Source of the DNA: Daucus carota subsp. sativus
Lineage: Eukaryota > Streptophyta > Magnoliopsida > Apiales > Apiaceae
Assembly (NCBI RefSeq): GCF_001625215.2
Contig: NC_030383.2
Location: forward strand, 11,172,779 to 11,236,778
Direction of reading: 5' to 3'
Length of the DNA: 64,000 nucleotides
Position 1 is the stretch's first letter, and every line of letters starts with the position of its first letter. The position numbers were made by a program, and so were the translations under genes. This document shows, one piece after another, positions 1 to 12,182 of this stretch. The notes under the pieces are model-generated. The model saw only the letters and a list, made by a program, of their open reading frames with translations, was not told the DNA's origin and did no database searches.

Positions 1-3000
1 GGACAATTCCTAAAGTCATGATAAACTTCTGTCTTGCAATACCTGCAAATCCTCTTTAGTTTACCAGAAAGTATAGTTGATTTTTCAGCAGCACTCTTAA
101 TTCTCTTTGTTACACACCCTTTGTTCCGACATTGATTTGGAGGCTTGACTTCAATGTTAACTGGAATCTCTGATCCAATAAACTTTTCAACAACATCTTT
201 CTTGTTTCCCACAACTAGCTTCCCTTCAAATTTCCAACCACGTAACTTCTGTTTTACATCTTTTAGACAACTTTGAATCAAATCAAGTGCTTCTTTATTG
301 TCACCAGCCAACCCCATACACGAATTGAAATCAAACCAAATATCATTCACAATAACACTAAATTTCTCTTTATCATCACTTGATGTGCTTGAAACAAATC
401 TTGTTGCATTTTTCTCAGCATTTTTCATCCATCTATTCAGAACAAGATGCCTTGGAAGCTTGTGCACAGGAACTTGTTTTAATGCAAGAATCAAATGACT
501 GCATGGCAAACCAATTCTTTCAAACATCCTACAAGAACACTCAAGTTTATGATTTTCCAAAATGTGCAAAACCTGTACCAAATATAAGTGATTTAATATC
601 AAATATAAAATACATACAAACATGAAAAATAAATTACATATATTCAACACTACTAAAACATATATTCAACACAAATTGAATTGTATTTCAACACAAACTA
701 AAATATATTCAACACTACTAAAACATATATTCAACAAAAATAAATATATACAACACCCCTAAGACATGTATTCAACAACCCTAAAACATATATTCAACAC
801 CCCTAAGACATTGTATACGAAATATACAATACATGCAAACATAAAAAATAAATTACACTAAAAAAGGCATTAAATAATAATCAAATGCAATCTACTAGTA
901 CTTCAGAAATACCTGAAATTCTTTAGCAGCTTTAAGATCATGTAAAACAAACTTCTTTACTTCAACACCACTCATATCCTTTATTACCAAATGGAAACAA
1001 GCATCTCGTACTTGTTTCTGGAATTTATAAAATATTTCACGTGTGTATAACTCTGCAGCATCCTTCTCCAAAAATAGTTCTGTATCAGTACTTGGGAACG
1101 CAACATTAGACTTATGATTCAAGTCTGAATTGATATTACGTTGCTTATCCATTGCAGTCTCAAAACGTAGATAAAACTGAGATAGAGTATCACCAGGTTG
1201 ATGATAATGACTAAAAAATGAATTTGCACTTTCTGACCAAGATGTTGTCCGTAATATTCCTAATAAAGGATCTTCTTTGAAATATGCTGGAATCCATAAA
1301 TGTCGGCATTCATACATATCACACAACCACTCATTGTCAGTCATCTTAAACTCATCCATCAAAGATTTCCAACCAGCTTCAAACTCAGATATATCCAAAT
1401 TTTCACCCCATACAAAAGGTTTAAGCTTTGATAAAAATCCACCATCCATTGCCAATACCACACCAACCTAAAAATACATTTTAAAAAAAAAACTAACAAA
1501 TATCAGGCATACAAATTTCTCAACATAAAAAATAGATATATTCAACACTACTAAAACACATATTCAACACAAATCAATATATTCAACACCCCTAAGACAT
1601 GTATTCAACACCAATAAAACATATATTCAACACAAATACAAATATTCAACACAAATGTTATGGAGGTTCAACAGAAGATACCTTGGATGGAAATTTTTTC
1701 ATGATGTGCCACATACAAAGACGATGCCTTGTCTTTTCTTTATCAAACACATCAGCAATTGCTTGTTTCATTGCAGCACATTGATCAGTCAATATGCATA
1801 ATGGATGTCGCCCCATACAATTTAGTAAAGCTTGAAAAATCCATTTGTAATGAGCTATATCTTCTTTTGAAAGTAGACCAGCACCAAAAGTTACACACTT
1901 TCTATGATTGTCAACACCACAGATTGGAACAAAAACCATGTTATACCTGAAAACAAATATATGTTTATTAAGAATTGAAGAAAAAAGAGAATAAGCTATA
2001 CACAAAATACTTTAGAAAATAACATAAATTTCTTACTTATTAGTACTAAATGTGACATCTACTGAAATAACATCACCAAACACATCATAGTTTCTACGAC
2101 CAACACAATCTGCCCAAAATAACTTTGTCAATTTTCCAGACTCATCCACATCATGTTCATAGTAGAATCTGCCATTAGAAGAATCCTTCAAAGATTGAAA
2201 TTTATTCAATATTACTTGTGCATCTGCATTCCCAATTATGTTCTTCAAGTCTCTATTCCAATTTTTAAAATCAACAACTGTTGCCCCAATCTGGTCATAC
2301 CCTCCAACAAACTCTTTCATTAAACCAAACGCACGAGCAGGACCTATTCTGACTTTTGAACAATCAAATGCAAAATTTTGATGTGCAGCAGTCATTGACC
2401 GGTTTGCCTTCAAAAACTTCTTACCATCAGCACTAGCAAACCTATGATTATGTTGTTCAATAAACAAAGTAATCTCATATATTGAACCCTTCGTATGTTT
2501 CACCACAATCATAGCAGGACATCCACATCTAGTAAACATACTTTTCCTCTTTTGTTTTGAACAAAATGAGCCATCATCATTCTTCTCACCATTTTTAGAA
2601 TAAAAGCCTTCTCGTGAACAGTGAAAACGTTTCGATTGAATACGTCCATCTCGATATCGCTTCTCACTACCACGCCTAATATCAAATCCACAAGAACGAC
2701 CATAATCAACATAAAAATGCGCAGCCTCATCTATACTCCTAAATGATTTTCCAACATTAGGTTTACTATCAACCATACAAGGCAACCAATACGTTGTAGA
2801 ACCTGGAGATACATATTTACGCGAAGACAAATCATCAACTTCTCCCAAAGACAAATCATCATCTTCTATAGCCACAACATCCATAGGCAATGTATTAGCA
2901 TCAAAGTTTTGAGCAATTTTATCACCAAAACCTGAAAAAGTTATAGAACTAAACTGAAAATCCCAAAACATTATATTCAACAGTTACACATAAACAAAGT

Positions 3001-3432
3001 TCAACATAAATAAAACAAAGATTCAACAAATATCTTGTTCAAATCCCAAAAAGTACTCAAGTAAGAGTAATCATACAAAATTGATACTTATATTCAACAA
3101 ACACTTATAATTACAGTCAACAAATTAAATACAATTATAATTCATACTTATAAGTACACTTATAAGTCATTATATTCAACAGATGCACGTAAACAAAGTT
3201 CAACATAAATACAACCAGAATTCAACATATTTAAGTCATATACATATCGTTCAACAGAATTCATACTAATATTCAACAAACACTTTATAATTACATATAA
3301 TAATTGATTCATATACAACTCGTTCAACAAAAGTTAATCATACATTCAACGAAACAACAAACATTCAGATTAAAAAAAGAATCAACAAACTAAACTCAAA
3401 GAAAATCATGTCGTACCTGAATTCAAGTCCAT
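1..3432 (-). CDS. FAR1/FRS-like protein (MULE-type transposase-derived), C-terminus beyond the window
   Basis: Five coding exons on the minus strand: 3432-3417, 2931-2037, 1946-1682, 1467-913 and 572 to the edge. All junctions are GT-AG and the frame stays open, giving at least 767 residues. The 16-nt first exon (ATG, MDLNS) joins GFGDKIAQN in phase. Domains in order: FAR1-type zinc-binding DNA-binding domain (FHCSREGF, RCGCPA, EQHNH), MULE/DDE region (SVDVTFSTN, ILTDQ, HRLCMWH), the EFEAGW...NEWL segment, a SWIM finger (ECSCRMF, PCSH) and a C-terminal CRYC...HDFRNC knuckle. In Arabidopsis such proteins are nuclear transcription factors (FHY3/FAR1) or active Mutator-like transposases; which this is cannot be decided because the left flank and any TIR lie outside. 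A 5' UTR exon at about 3790-3679 spliced to 3486 is likely. No disabling lesion is visible. Confidence 0.85.
640..830. repeat. TATTCAACAC-type degenerate minisatellite in intron of the FAR1-like gene
   Basis: A degenerate 20-22 bp unit (TATTCAACAC followed by TACTAAAACATA or CCCTAAGACATG) recurs about seven to nine times. The same unit reappears at 1530-1655 in the previous intron. Confidence 0.75.
1530..1655. repeat. Second TATTCAACAC minisatellite array, in the neighbouring intron
   Basis: The same degenerate unit as at 640-830, about five copies, between exons 3 and 4 of the FAR1-like gene. Confidence 0.75.
2970..3360. repeat. TTCAACA-rich first intron of the FAR1-like gene
   Basis: TTCAACA or a close variant occurs more than ten times in about 390 bp, spaced irregularly, inside the intron between the 16-nt exon and exon 2. 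Confidence 0.6.
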
Positions 3433-3790
3433 AGCACAATCGCATAAAAGAAGAACAATCGAACAGAGTAATAACCAAATCTCCACCTAAAAAAACAAAT
3501 TTTTTATTATAATATTCAATCGAACACCACAAAACTCCTCCAAACAACCTAATCCCGACGAATACAGTACAGGCGTCAAAGAAAAAACAATAAAACAAGT
3601 AAAACACATCAAATCGTATATCTCGAGCTGAAGAAAACAACTAAACAGCAAATTTATGTAAAAAAAACAGTAATTTACCTTCAAGTATGCGTAAATCTGT
3701 AGTCGAAAACCGCGTTGTTCTCTCTCCAGCTCAGAAACTCGCCGTCGTCTCTCTCCGATGCGTCTTCTCTCTCTAGCCGGCAAAAATTTC
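3417..3790 (-). promoter_or_regulatory. Probable 5' UTR exons and intron of the FAR1-like gene
   Basis: On the minus strand a good donor (AAG|GTAAAT, exon end 3679) pairs with a pyrimidine-rich acceptor (TTTTAG|GTGGAG, exon start 3486). The second UTR exon then contains the ATG at 3432. Inferred from splice signals only. Confidence 0.45.
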
Positions 3791-3981
3791 CAACAAACAA
3801 TAATACGCTTCTGTTAATTTTTTAGTTTATATAGGTTATAACTGTTTAAACGTAAATTGACTAAGTTACCCCTCTATTATAAAATTTTAAGTCAGCCCCA
3901 GCCCTAGGATCAAATCTAATCTGATGGCCCAAAAAAGTTTGTAAGTTTGTAACTTAAAAAAGTTTTTATTTGATCCCATTC

Positions 3982-3984
<3 letters not shown>

Positions 3985-4012
<28 letters not shown>
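3985..4012. repeat. (TA)14 microsatellite
   Basis: Uninterrupted TA dinucleotide tract in the spacer between the FAR1-like gene and the polyamine oxidase. The rest of 3791-4694 shows no coding signal; the part nearest 4695 is presumably the oxidase 3' UTR. Confidence 0.95.
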
Positions 4013-4016
<4 letters not shown>

Positions 4017-4694
4017 CTCCTCTCATATGATATCTTTAGATATTCCACTATTTGTGTGTGTGTGTTAGTTAATGAGCATATCAAATCAAACAAATACACA
4101 TTGTGCTACTATGAGTTGGGTTATGGACAGGAAAAGAAAAATAAGTTGAGAATAGCGGTGCATTCTGTTAATCTGCAACTATGAGATGATATAATTTCAA
4201 TACTAAATCCTAATTGAAACAACACATCCATATACACACTCACTAGTCACCACTCACCAGTGACCATATGTTTAGAGCTAGCACTTGATGTTTGATTGTA
4301 AACACCAAAGAGGCAAATAGTTTCTCCTCCCCAAAGCCTTGTGAATCAGGCGGGATTATAATTTAAAGTACTGTAAATGTCTCAAATTAAAAATACATTT
4401 TTATAAGCTGCCTGCAGCTTGCATTGTACATTTTTATTAACACAATTATGAATACATTGTTACACAACAGAGTCATTTGACTGATGTCTATTCTGTCTCT
4501 AATCATACATACATAATTTCTTTACAAATACAGATAGCAAGTTCACGAACGCTACATGCGTTTCGATAACTTAAGGCTTACCAGAGTCACTTTAGCTAGA
4601 ATACAATTGTCAACCAATGCAACTGAGAATAAGGCACATTGGAAGACAAGGACATGTATTTACCTATATAACTTAGGCATCTACACCCTTAAAA

Positions 4695-7600
4695 CTAGAT
4701 CCGGGAAATCAATAATGGAACAGACACTGGGGTGTCCTCTCCCATGACTGGCTGGAAAAGATCCACCTCTCCGTACCTCTCCAATACACGCATTCGGCAG
4801 TCCTCAGCAGCCAATACTCCAGTTGCATATGCACCATGTACTGAGCCAGGGTAGGCCATGCTAGTAGCTTCCCCAGCAAAGAATAAGTTATCTACAGGGA
4901 TCCTTAACCTCTCGTATAGATCATGGGATTTTCCTACTACATCATAGCTATAGGATCCAAGTGAGTTCACATCTGTGCCCCAATGCGAAACAAGATACTG
5001 AATCTGTGCATATTGGTGGGGGGAAAAAGTAAGTATTTTATGGTCAGAACATGACAAGGTGTGGAAATATATACTTGCTGTAGCAAACAGACCATCCAAG
5101 CTAATTGAACAAAGTTTACACTGGAAGATTAACATAAACAACTTACCGGACCAGATGCATCTGGTAGGATCTTTTTAAGTTGAGTGAAAGCGAAATTAGC
5201 TGCAGCCTCATCTGACAATTTCTCAATGTCACGGGCCAGCTGTCCAGCAGGCATATACACAAGAACTGCATGACCAGTAGCCTTGTGAAGATTCAAGAAG
5301 TAGCTGCATTCATAAGATGTCTCTGCAACCACTCCCAGAAACTCGACATTTGGCCAAAACACCTCTTTGAAATGCAATATTATCTTGTTCTCAACTCCTA
5401 CCCCAAGGTCCGCAATGGCTGTTTCCTTCCACTCTGGCAGTCTCGGCTCAAACTTGATGCAATTTGATTTTAAAACACCAAGAGGGACTGCAACAATGGC
5501 AGCATCAGCAATGAATGTTCTACCATCCTCAACAGTTACCTTCACACCATTGTATCGTCTAACTATGTTTCTCACCCTTGAAGAATACAGATAAGAGGTA
5601 AATGTAAATTAGATGATCGTACATAGCTACAAACATTAGGAGTCATTGTAGTAATTAATTATCATTACCTGTGACCCAAGCGTATATCAAGGCCTTTAGC
5701 AAGTGTATTTATAACGGGAAAATAACCACGGACCATTAGCCCATGCCCACCTGGAAGCAGCTCTTCCTGATTACAGAAACAAGTAAAATAAGATAACATG
5801 ATGTCTTGCAGCTGACAAGTTTACGCAATCAATATATCAAGAAATATTATATTGCTGAAATTCCAATCACAAATATAAAAAAAATACAAATGTATTACAA
5901 CATAATTGGGGATGAGGTTTTATCTCAACATAGTAGGTGGAGCTCTATTTGCCTCAAAGAATGAACAAAATCTTCTTCAATGGGAAGGGGAAAAATTTCT
6001 ACAAGACATGCTAAATTCAGTGGGGAACACAACTACTAATGTAGGAAAACATTTTGTGGTGACCCAAAACTATAGCAAATGTTATGGCATAATGTTTTTT
6101 TCAAAAGAGAAGAGGATTGCCGGGCAGTTTGTTGCCCGTTTAACTCGTAGATTTGAAAAGATAGAGTAACATCTTTTTTCACTAAAATTATTTACCAAAA
6201 AGTGAAAACAAAACAAAAAAAGTTGACGTCAAACATTATAGATGTGTTTACCATAGAGCTACAGTTACCAGGGAAAAAACAAAACTTGCCTCATCCCAAC
6301 CCTTGAGAGAGATGGTATCAGCATCTGCAGCGAACCAACCTTCCATTCTGCATAGGTACCACTGCAACACCTTATGAGGCAGTCCATCAAGCCTGCAACA
6401 AGACTATCCTTATATTCCAAATAAACAACAATATATAGCGAATACTAGAATACATTATTGTACCATATGTCAAACCTTAAGTCAGGACGCCTTTTGAACA
6501 CAATTGATATTGCACAGGATACAGACATGTCCTCACTGTTTTCTGCTCGTACTTGATTTGCCTGCTTAAAGGATGTGAGCATTAGTAAACCAAAATTATA
6601 CATATGCATAAAAAATAAATTAAGACTACAAAGCCAGCACAGACATGCCTCTTCTAAAATGCTCTCAAAAGCTTCGCCAACCTTTGTGACTAAATCTTGA
6701 GGGACCTTGTTGCCATCCATGTCAAAAAGAGCATAGCTGTAGAAGTATAATAAAAAGAGGTTGACGATACATCGCTCACTTGCATTATATGCACCCGTTA
6801 TACTTGTATAAACGATTGTTAAGTATATGTATAAGATGACCCATGTTAAGATGCAACACCTTCACAACACGAAACATAATTTGATGTCCACAACTCAAAG
6901 TAAAAATATAGAACAGATAAAATGATGCTACTGCCCATTAGTCCAGTAATTTATGGTTTCTGAAAGGTTCACTTCTGGAACAAATTGTTTAAACCCGACT
7001 TAAATTGACTTTAACAGCATTAAAATGTCTACCGAAAGTTGAGTAAATGACCAACGGAACTGTGGTTACCTCTCCAGATCATGGTCATACAATACTGAGT
7101 TATCTCCACTTGTACGGTATAGAGGTAGTCCTAATCTTCCGATAACAGGTGCCAAGGGATTCTCCTCACACACCCCATGCAACCTAAAAGCAGCTGGTAA
7201 ATAGTTAAAATGCAGATACTTTATGGAAGTATTTAATTTTTATGTTGTATTTAGAAAGACGAATCGTTAACCCTCAATTACCACGAGGCGCCCACGTCAA
7301 CAGGAAATCCAAATGAGTAGTCGGTGCAAACTCGACCACCAATTCTGTCCCGCGATTCCAAAAGTGTAACCTAAAAATTAAGCTAGTATATATCAGCAAC
7401 ACAAAAGCCTTCTTTTCTTAGTGAACTAAAAGCAGTTCACTTCCGGTAGTAATACGCGTGGAAGCCATATTTTGTGTTCGGTATAGAAGTAAATCTCTAG
7501 GCACTATGAACTGTCTAATTATAACAAGCATCTGACATATCAAACTTATGAACTAAAAAACACAGCATGGGCATTTGCTTTGGCCAAAATTGCCTACTCC

Positions 7601-8287
7601 TTTTAGGGGATGTCTTTTGTTATCCGGAGAATAGTACTGCAGTACACATTTTAGTATTCCAGCATTCTAATACATGCAGTACCTGAAACGAAGCATCCTG
7701 GAGAATTCGGGCAGCTGCAATGCCTGCCATTCCACCGCCTATGATTATGACAGATGGTGAGGCTGCACTCCTGCCTTCGGTGTTCGCAGAGCATATAGCT
7801 ACAAGTAAAGTACAATCAAGGTCAATTACTAATACTTCAAAAACAGGCATTAACGTAAAAAATTCCCCATATTAAAAACACATCCATGTTCATGTGGGAA
7901 AATTATGGTACATTGTTCACACACAACTAGTCCATTTCCCTGCTTAATCCTTAAGCTTTTGCAATTCATACAAATATAGTGTCAGGTTCAAATCATAAGT
8001 GGGTTCGCTTTCATACCAAAGCACACATCAGTACTAGAACACCAAGTGCATAACAGTACAAACTCCATCATTTAAGCTACACACAATCTATATATGGCAC
8101 ATAATACTACTCAAATTAAAACACAACCCAACAACAATTCATACAAAAAGCTTTGATCTTTACCCAATAAATCAAATATCAAAACAAAAACCCCGGAAAA
8201 ATCACAAAAACAAACATAAAACATATAAGAAAAAGAAAACAAACCTCGATTCAATTGACGATTAGTCTTGTCACCTCTTGAAGCCAT
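4695..8287 (-). CDS. PAO2: Peroxisomal polyamine oxidase (PAO2/PAO3 type)
   Basis: A flavin amine oxidase that, in its Arabidopsis relatives, back-converts spermine/spermidine in peroxisomes and releases H2O2. Ten exons on the minus strand: 8287-8245, 7798-7683, 7370-7282, 7183-7070, 6736-6649, 6561-6476, 6392-6290, 5766-5669, 5576-5147, 5003-4695; 1476 nt, 491 residues, close to the roughly 490 of AtPAO2. Seen: FAD dinucleotide motif [10 protein letters not shown] near residues 31-40, GGRV, the conserved lysine in ENKIILHF near 310, the C-terminal FAD segment FFAGEAT near 430, and the terminus SRI, a PTS1-type signal. Introns 5 (6562-6648) and 7 (5767-6289) start with GC instead of GT. Intron 5 is 87 nt, in frame and stop-free. 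The start ATG at 8287 is the only one that joins exon 2 in phase. PAO2 versus PAO3 orthology is uncertain. Confidence 0.95.
5767..6289 (-). other. GC-AG intron 7 of the polyamine oxidase
   Basis: The donor GAG|GCAAGT is the textbook GC-donor consensus and the acceptor is AATCAG|GAAGAG. The joined protein reads [12 protein letters not shown]. An 87-codon open frame on the plus strand at 5906-6169 lies inside this intron; I do not recognise it and treat it as chance. Confidence 0.85.
6562..6648 (-). other. 87-nt GC-AG intron, in frame and without stops
   Basis: The donor is GAAGAG|GCATGT and the acceptor TTTAAGCAG|GCAAAT. Removal joins ILEE to ANQVRAEN as in PAO2 homologues. Retention would add 29 in-frame residues (starting ACLCWLC), so both forms would be translatable. 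Confidence 0.75.
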
Positions 8288-8816
8288 GATGAAAGCAAGA
8301 TTGAAGAGAGATTAAAGAAGGGTTTAAAATCACTTAACAACAATAACAACAACAACAATTTACTATTATTATTATTGTTGGTGAACTGTTTTGTGTTGAT
8401 ATTAAAGGAAATACAAAGGTTGATCAAACAGTTCATGCGTATGCAAAACCGATCCCCAACCAAAAACAACAATCTTTCGACGATCTTTCTATGCATAAAT
8501 ATAATTAATCGGATGGGATGTGGGCGTTTGAGATGTATGTATATATTTGCGCCGAGAACAGAAGATATTTATCTGGACAGGGTCGGTGGTGGTGGTCTTG
8601 ATTTTTTACCTGCTTTGTAAATTCGGGATACGGGTAATCGATTTTGTAATTAGAGTTTCGCCGGTTAAATTTTCTACAGCTTGGGATCATCTAGGTTTGA
8701 CTTTACTCGTAAATCGTTTAGTTCCGTGTATTTTAGAGACGTTTCCGCGAGATTAAAATAAATATTTATTGTTTAAAGTCAAAAAATAAGTGAAAGTTAG
8801 ATTTAGTTAAAATTTA
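8288..8816. other. 5' flank of the polyamine oxidase
   Basis: Includes an AAC/ATT-rich simple stretch at 8338-8380, probably in the 5' UTR. No other gene is seen; open frames here on both strands overlap one another and resemble nothing known. Confidence 0.4.
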
Positions 8817-9000
8817 CGAGTGATTAAAGTGTTTGGAAAATAAGCCGATGATTAAAGTGTTTGGGAAATAAGGAGAAGTCATGAAACAAAAGTTAGGAAT
8901 CCTAATTTTTTATAAGTGCTTCTCGACTTTTTACACAAATAGGCTTTTAACTTATAACTCCAGAAGCGGGACTTAAAAGTTCCGCCCAAACACTCACTTA
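8817..9000. mobile_element. Possible hAT-like MITE remnant
   Basis: Starts with a motif repeated twice (GATTAAAGTGTTTGG) and ends with CCCAAACACTC, its approximate inverse. No clear target duplication is visible, so this is tentative. Confidence 0.35.
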
Positions 9001-9011
9001 ATCTGTTCATT

Positions 9012-9300
9012 GGCCCTGTTTGGGAATTAGCGGTTAGCTGTAAGCAGATTGAATTAGATGTTTTGACTAATGGATTGAATTAGCGGTTTCTTGTAAAATT
9101 GTTTGGTAAATAGCATTTTGATTAACTTTTCACATATTAAAACCTCTAACCCAAAAAAACTCCTAAAAGTAGCTTTTTGAAAATTAGTTTTTTGAGCACA
9201 AACCTCTATTTCAATCCGCTAACTATCAAATACTAGAATTAGCAAATTGAGATGGTCAAACCTCTAATTTTACCTCAAACCTCTCATTTCCAAACACCCC
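9012..9300. mobile_element. hAT-like MITE, about 290 bp
   Basis: Left end GGCCCTGTTTGGGAA and right end TTCCAAACACCCC are imperfect inverted repeats of the type seen in plant hAT MITEs. The interior has no coding potential. The 8-bp target duplication is not convincing. Confidence 0.55.
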
Positions 9301-9580
9301 ATTATTTTTAAAATATGAAAGTTGCATATTAAAATAGACTGAATATATTTTCTAATGATATAATTTTATTATTTTTCTAACAATATTAGATATGCAAATT
9401 TCAGTCAAGTGTCAATTTTACTAGTTAAAAGTCAAAATAAATATCTAAAAAGAGATGGAAGGAATCAATCTTAAATTTCATATTTACAATATGAATATTT
9501 AGATATGGAAAAAGTATGAGAGATCATATTAAAACCCAACTAGGAATTCAAAGTTACGAGTTAACCAAATGATTTTTCTA

Positions 9581-9755
9581 GTGTGTGTCCGTAGGCACAT
9601 GTTAAGCACTAAAATTTATAAATTTGGAGAGTTTTGTTTGGCTTACCCTCTATAATAATATTGGACGTCCTGCAGTTACAACAACCACACCAATCAAAAC
9701 CCTCCAAATTGATGGATTTTAGTGCTTAGCATGTGCCCATGGGCACAGACCAGAC
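9581..9755. mobile_element. Foldback MITE, about 170 bp
   Basis: Arms 9583-9634 and 9695-9748 are inverted copies sharing GGCACATG, AGCACTAAAAT and AATTTGGAG with a few mismatches, so the segment can form a long hairpin. Family uncertain. Confidence 0.6.
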
Positions 9756-9864
9756 AAACCCAATATTATATATATAGACAAATACAAATCACTAAAATAC
9801 AAACTAAAACAAACTATGCATATACGACATCATTCACCCTCTGTATATTAACACCATGACCGCC

Positions 9865-10005
9865 TATCCTCGCTTACACTCAATCCTCCCTGGACCCGCT
9901 AGAGCCTCGCTAGGCAACCTACCCCTATCCATCACCCACCTAAGGCTCATCCTCACCTCCACTTAATCTTCCCTGGACCCACTAGAGCCTCGCTAAGGCG
10001 TCGGA
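9865..10005. repeat. Imperfect direct repeat (CCCTGGACCC...AGAGCCTCGCTA)
   Basis: A GC-rich block of about 45 bp occurs twice about 95 bp apart (near 9868 and 9965), unusual against the AT-rich surroundings. Origin unknown. Confidence 0.5.
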
Positions 10006-10029
10006 CAGACCTTACGCAGACTCCAGACA

Positions 10030-11465
10030 GTCTTAAAAAATTATCATACTAATTATTTTTAAAAACAATTTTTAATTTAGTTTTTTAAATTAAATATAAT
10101 TGTGATGTAATTCACATGTCAATTTATTTTAAAAATTTATTAGTATTGTTAAATAATAAACTATATTAATTTATTAGAATGTAAATAAATATAAATATAT
10201 TTGTATTCTGTTGAAGTTATTTAATATTAAAAAAATGAATATAAGATTAATCACCCAAATTTTTATTCCTGAAAAGAAACAAAACAAACGGATAAAACAA
10301 TCTAACATCATTTTTTTTCCCCTCATTTCTCTCCGGAATCATTGTGTTTATCAAGCCTCTTTGTAATCTCACCCCTCCCATAAGCTTAAAATAGATACAA
10401 GGGGTGAAGTTTGAACTCCAAATTCACACCGACAATAGGGAATCACACGATAATCAAGTGTTTATAGAGCGTAGCGAAAAGGACCCATAATTTTATTTAA
10501 GCCATGTTTTCAAGCAATGCGCAATCTGGTGCCTGTCAAAAAATGGACCTACACTTCTTCAATTTCGACACGTTTATTAAGATATGTGGATCTTGGCGGA
10601 AAAAGAAGGAAAAGGATATGTGGATATGTTGCTGCCTGACAGGATAGACGTGGCTGTTTTGAGTCGGATTTGATACGTGAAACAATTGTAGTTAATAAAG
10701 AATAAATAAACTTATCTATACTATATTATTTGTGCTGGAATATTAAAAGGTTTGTTCAATGGTGTTTGTTTCAGCGAGTTTCTTTAATTTACAAATTATT
10801 ATTAAACTTTTTTACCGAACATCTCTTAAAATTAATTTTAGTTAGTTTTTCGAGAGCCTTACCTATTAGGAACTTATTCAATAGATTAAATAAAAAAAAT
10901 TACATGTTCAAAAAAAATGATAAAAAATTTATATGATTAATAAAAATATGTTAACTCAAACATGTTTACTAATTATTTTTAAAAAATTAAATATAAAATA
11001 TATAATTATTTTATATAATATATCTTCATAATAAAATTAAATATTCAAATACAAATATTACAAAAACAAATATTTAGAATAATTGGATACGAGTTATAAG
11101 TTAGTATGGTATTTTAGTGTCTACACATATATATCTAGTTAGACACTTCGATCTTGTCGTTCTAACATTAATGGCCATGTTTATTGTTCATATTTCATTT
11201 TATTAATTATATTTTTCATATTACTAAAATTTAAATTTACTTAAATTCTAACGTATGTACTTATTTTTGTTGGAATGCTCATTTGGACTTTTTATTTTTA
11301 TCTCAGTCAAAATTCATATTTTTTATAATTATAACAAATAAGATACATGTGATTATAATCATTTTTATGTTATTTTCAAGGAAATTAACGAATTTAATTT
11401 GTAATTTATGATATAGACTTAATATGCACAATATTTTTTTGGTCTAAAAAACCAAAAATGAGTAA
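10030..11465. other. AT-rich spacer without recognisable gene
   Basis: Only short chance open frames; long A/T runs. A single Stowaway-like end (GACGGAGGGAGTA) is seen at about 11475 without its partner. Confidence 0.5.
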
Positions 11466-11539
11466 AAAACTGTGACGGAGGGAGTATATCACTAATATAT
11501 ATACATACGCACACATATAGCTTTGTTATACAACAAACC

Positions 11540-11895
11540 CAGGGTTACAGAAATCGGGAATCAGACCTAATCGGTTGAGTTACCGATTCAAGGATTAATG
11601 GGAAATCGGGGATTAATCGGAGTTAAAATCGGATTTATTTTAATATTAAAATATTATTTAATATTTAGTTATTATTATATTAGCTATTTAGTAACTAATA
11701 TATTTACTATATTCATAAACATTATAATTATTCATATTTAAAGTAATATAGTATTTTAATTTTAATAATTTATCACATATACTTCGATTATGAAATATAT
11801 ATAAGGATTAATCGGATTTCAAAAATCGGATCGGTGGCCGACCTTGCAGAGGATTAATCGGTATTTATCGGTTAAATCGGGGTTTTTTAGAACAC
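11540..11895. repeat. AATCGG-rich dispersed repeat
   Basis: Both ends are rich in ATTAATCGG / AAATCGG with an AT-only centre. A diverged relative in inverse orientation lies at about 31440-31680 (TCCGATTCATC, ACCGATTTAT). Probably a MITE family. Confidence 0.4.
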
Positions 11896-12182
11896 TGAAC
11901 AAACCTACTTATTTTAACCTACTTATTTTATAAAATACAAACCAACTAACCAGCCCAAGCAATAATAAGTTAACAACTCCATCCACTAGTTAATAACGGT
12001 CCATTTTTTTAAACTTTACGATCCGATTCATTCAACCAATCATCTAGCACATTGTCCCCTTCAGTTCGAGTAACATTATGACCTGATCATTAATATTTTT
12101 GTGCTATCTCTGATTAGCAACAATACTGCATACAAATAACTAGTTTTTCAAAAGAAATCACATTTTTTTACGCAAATCACTA

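Noticed and set aside
5906-6169. 87-codon plus-strand open frame inside polyamine oxidase intron 7
   Set aside because: No recognisable homology, no splice partners and antisense to the host gene; probably chance.
11465-11490. Stowaway end GACGGAGGGAGTA as a full element
   Set aside because: No matching left end upstream; kept only as an isolated terminus.
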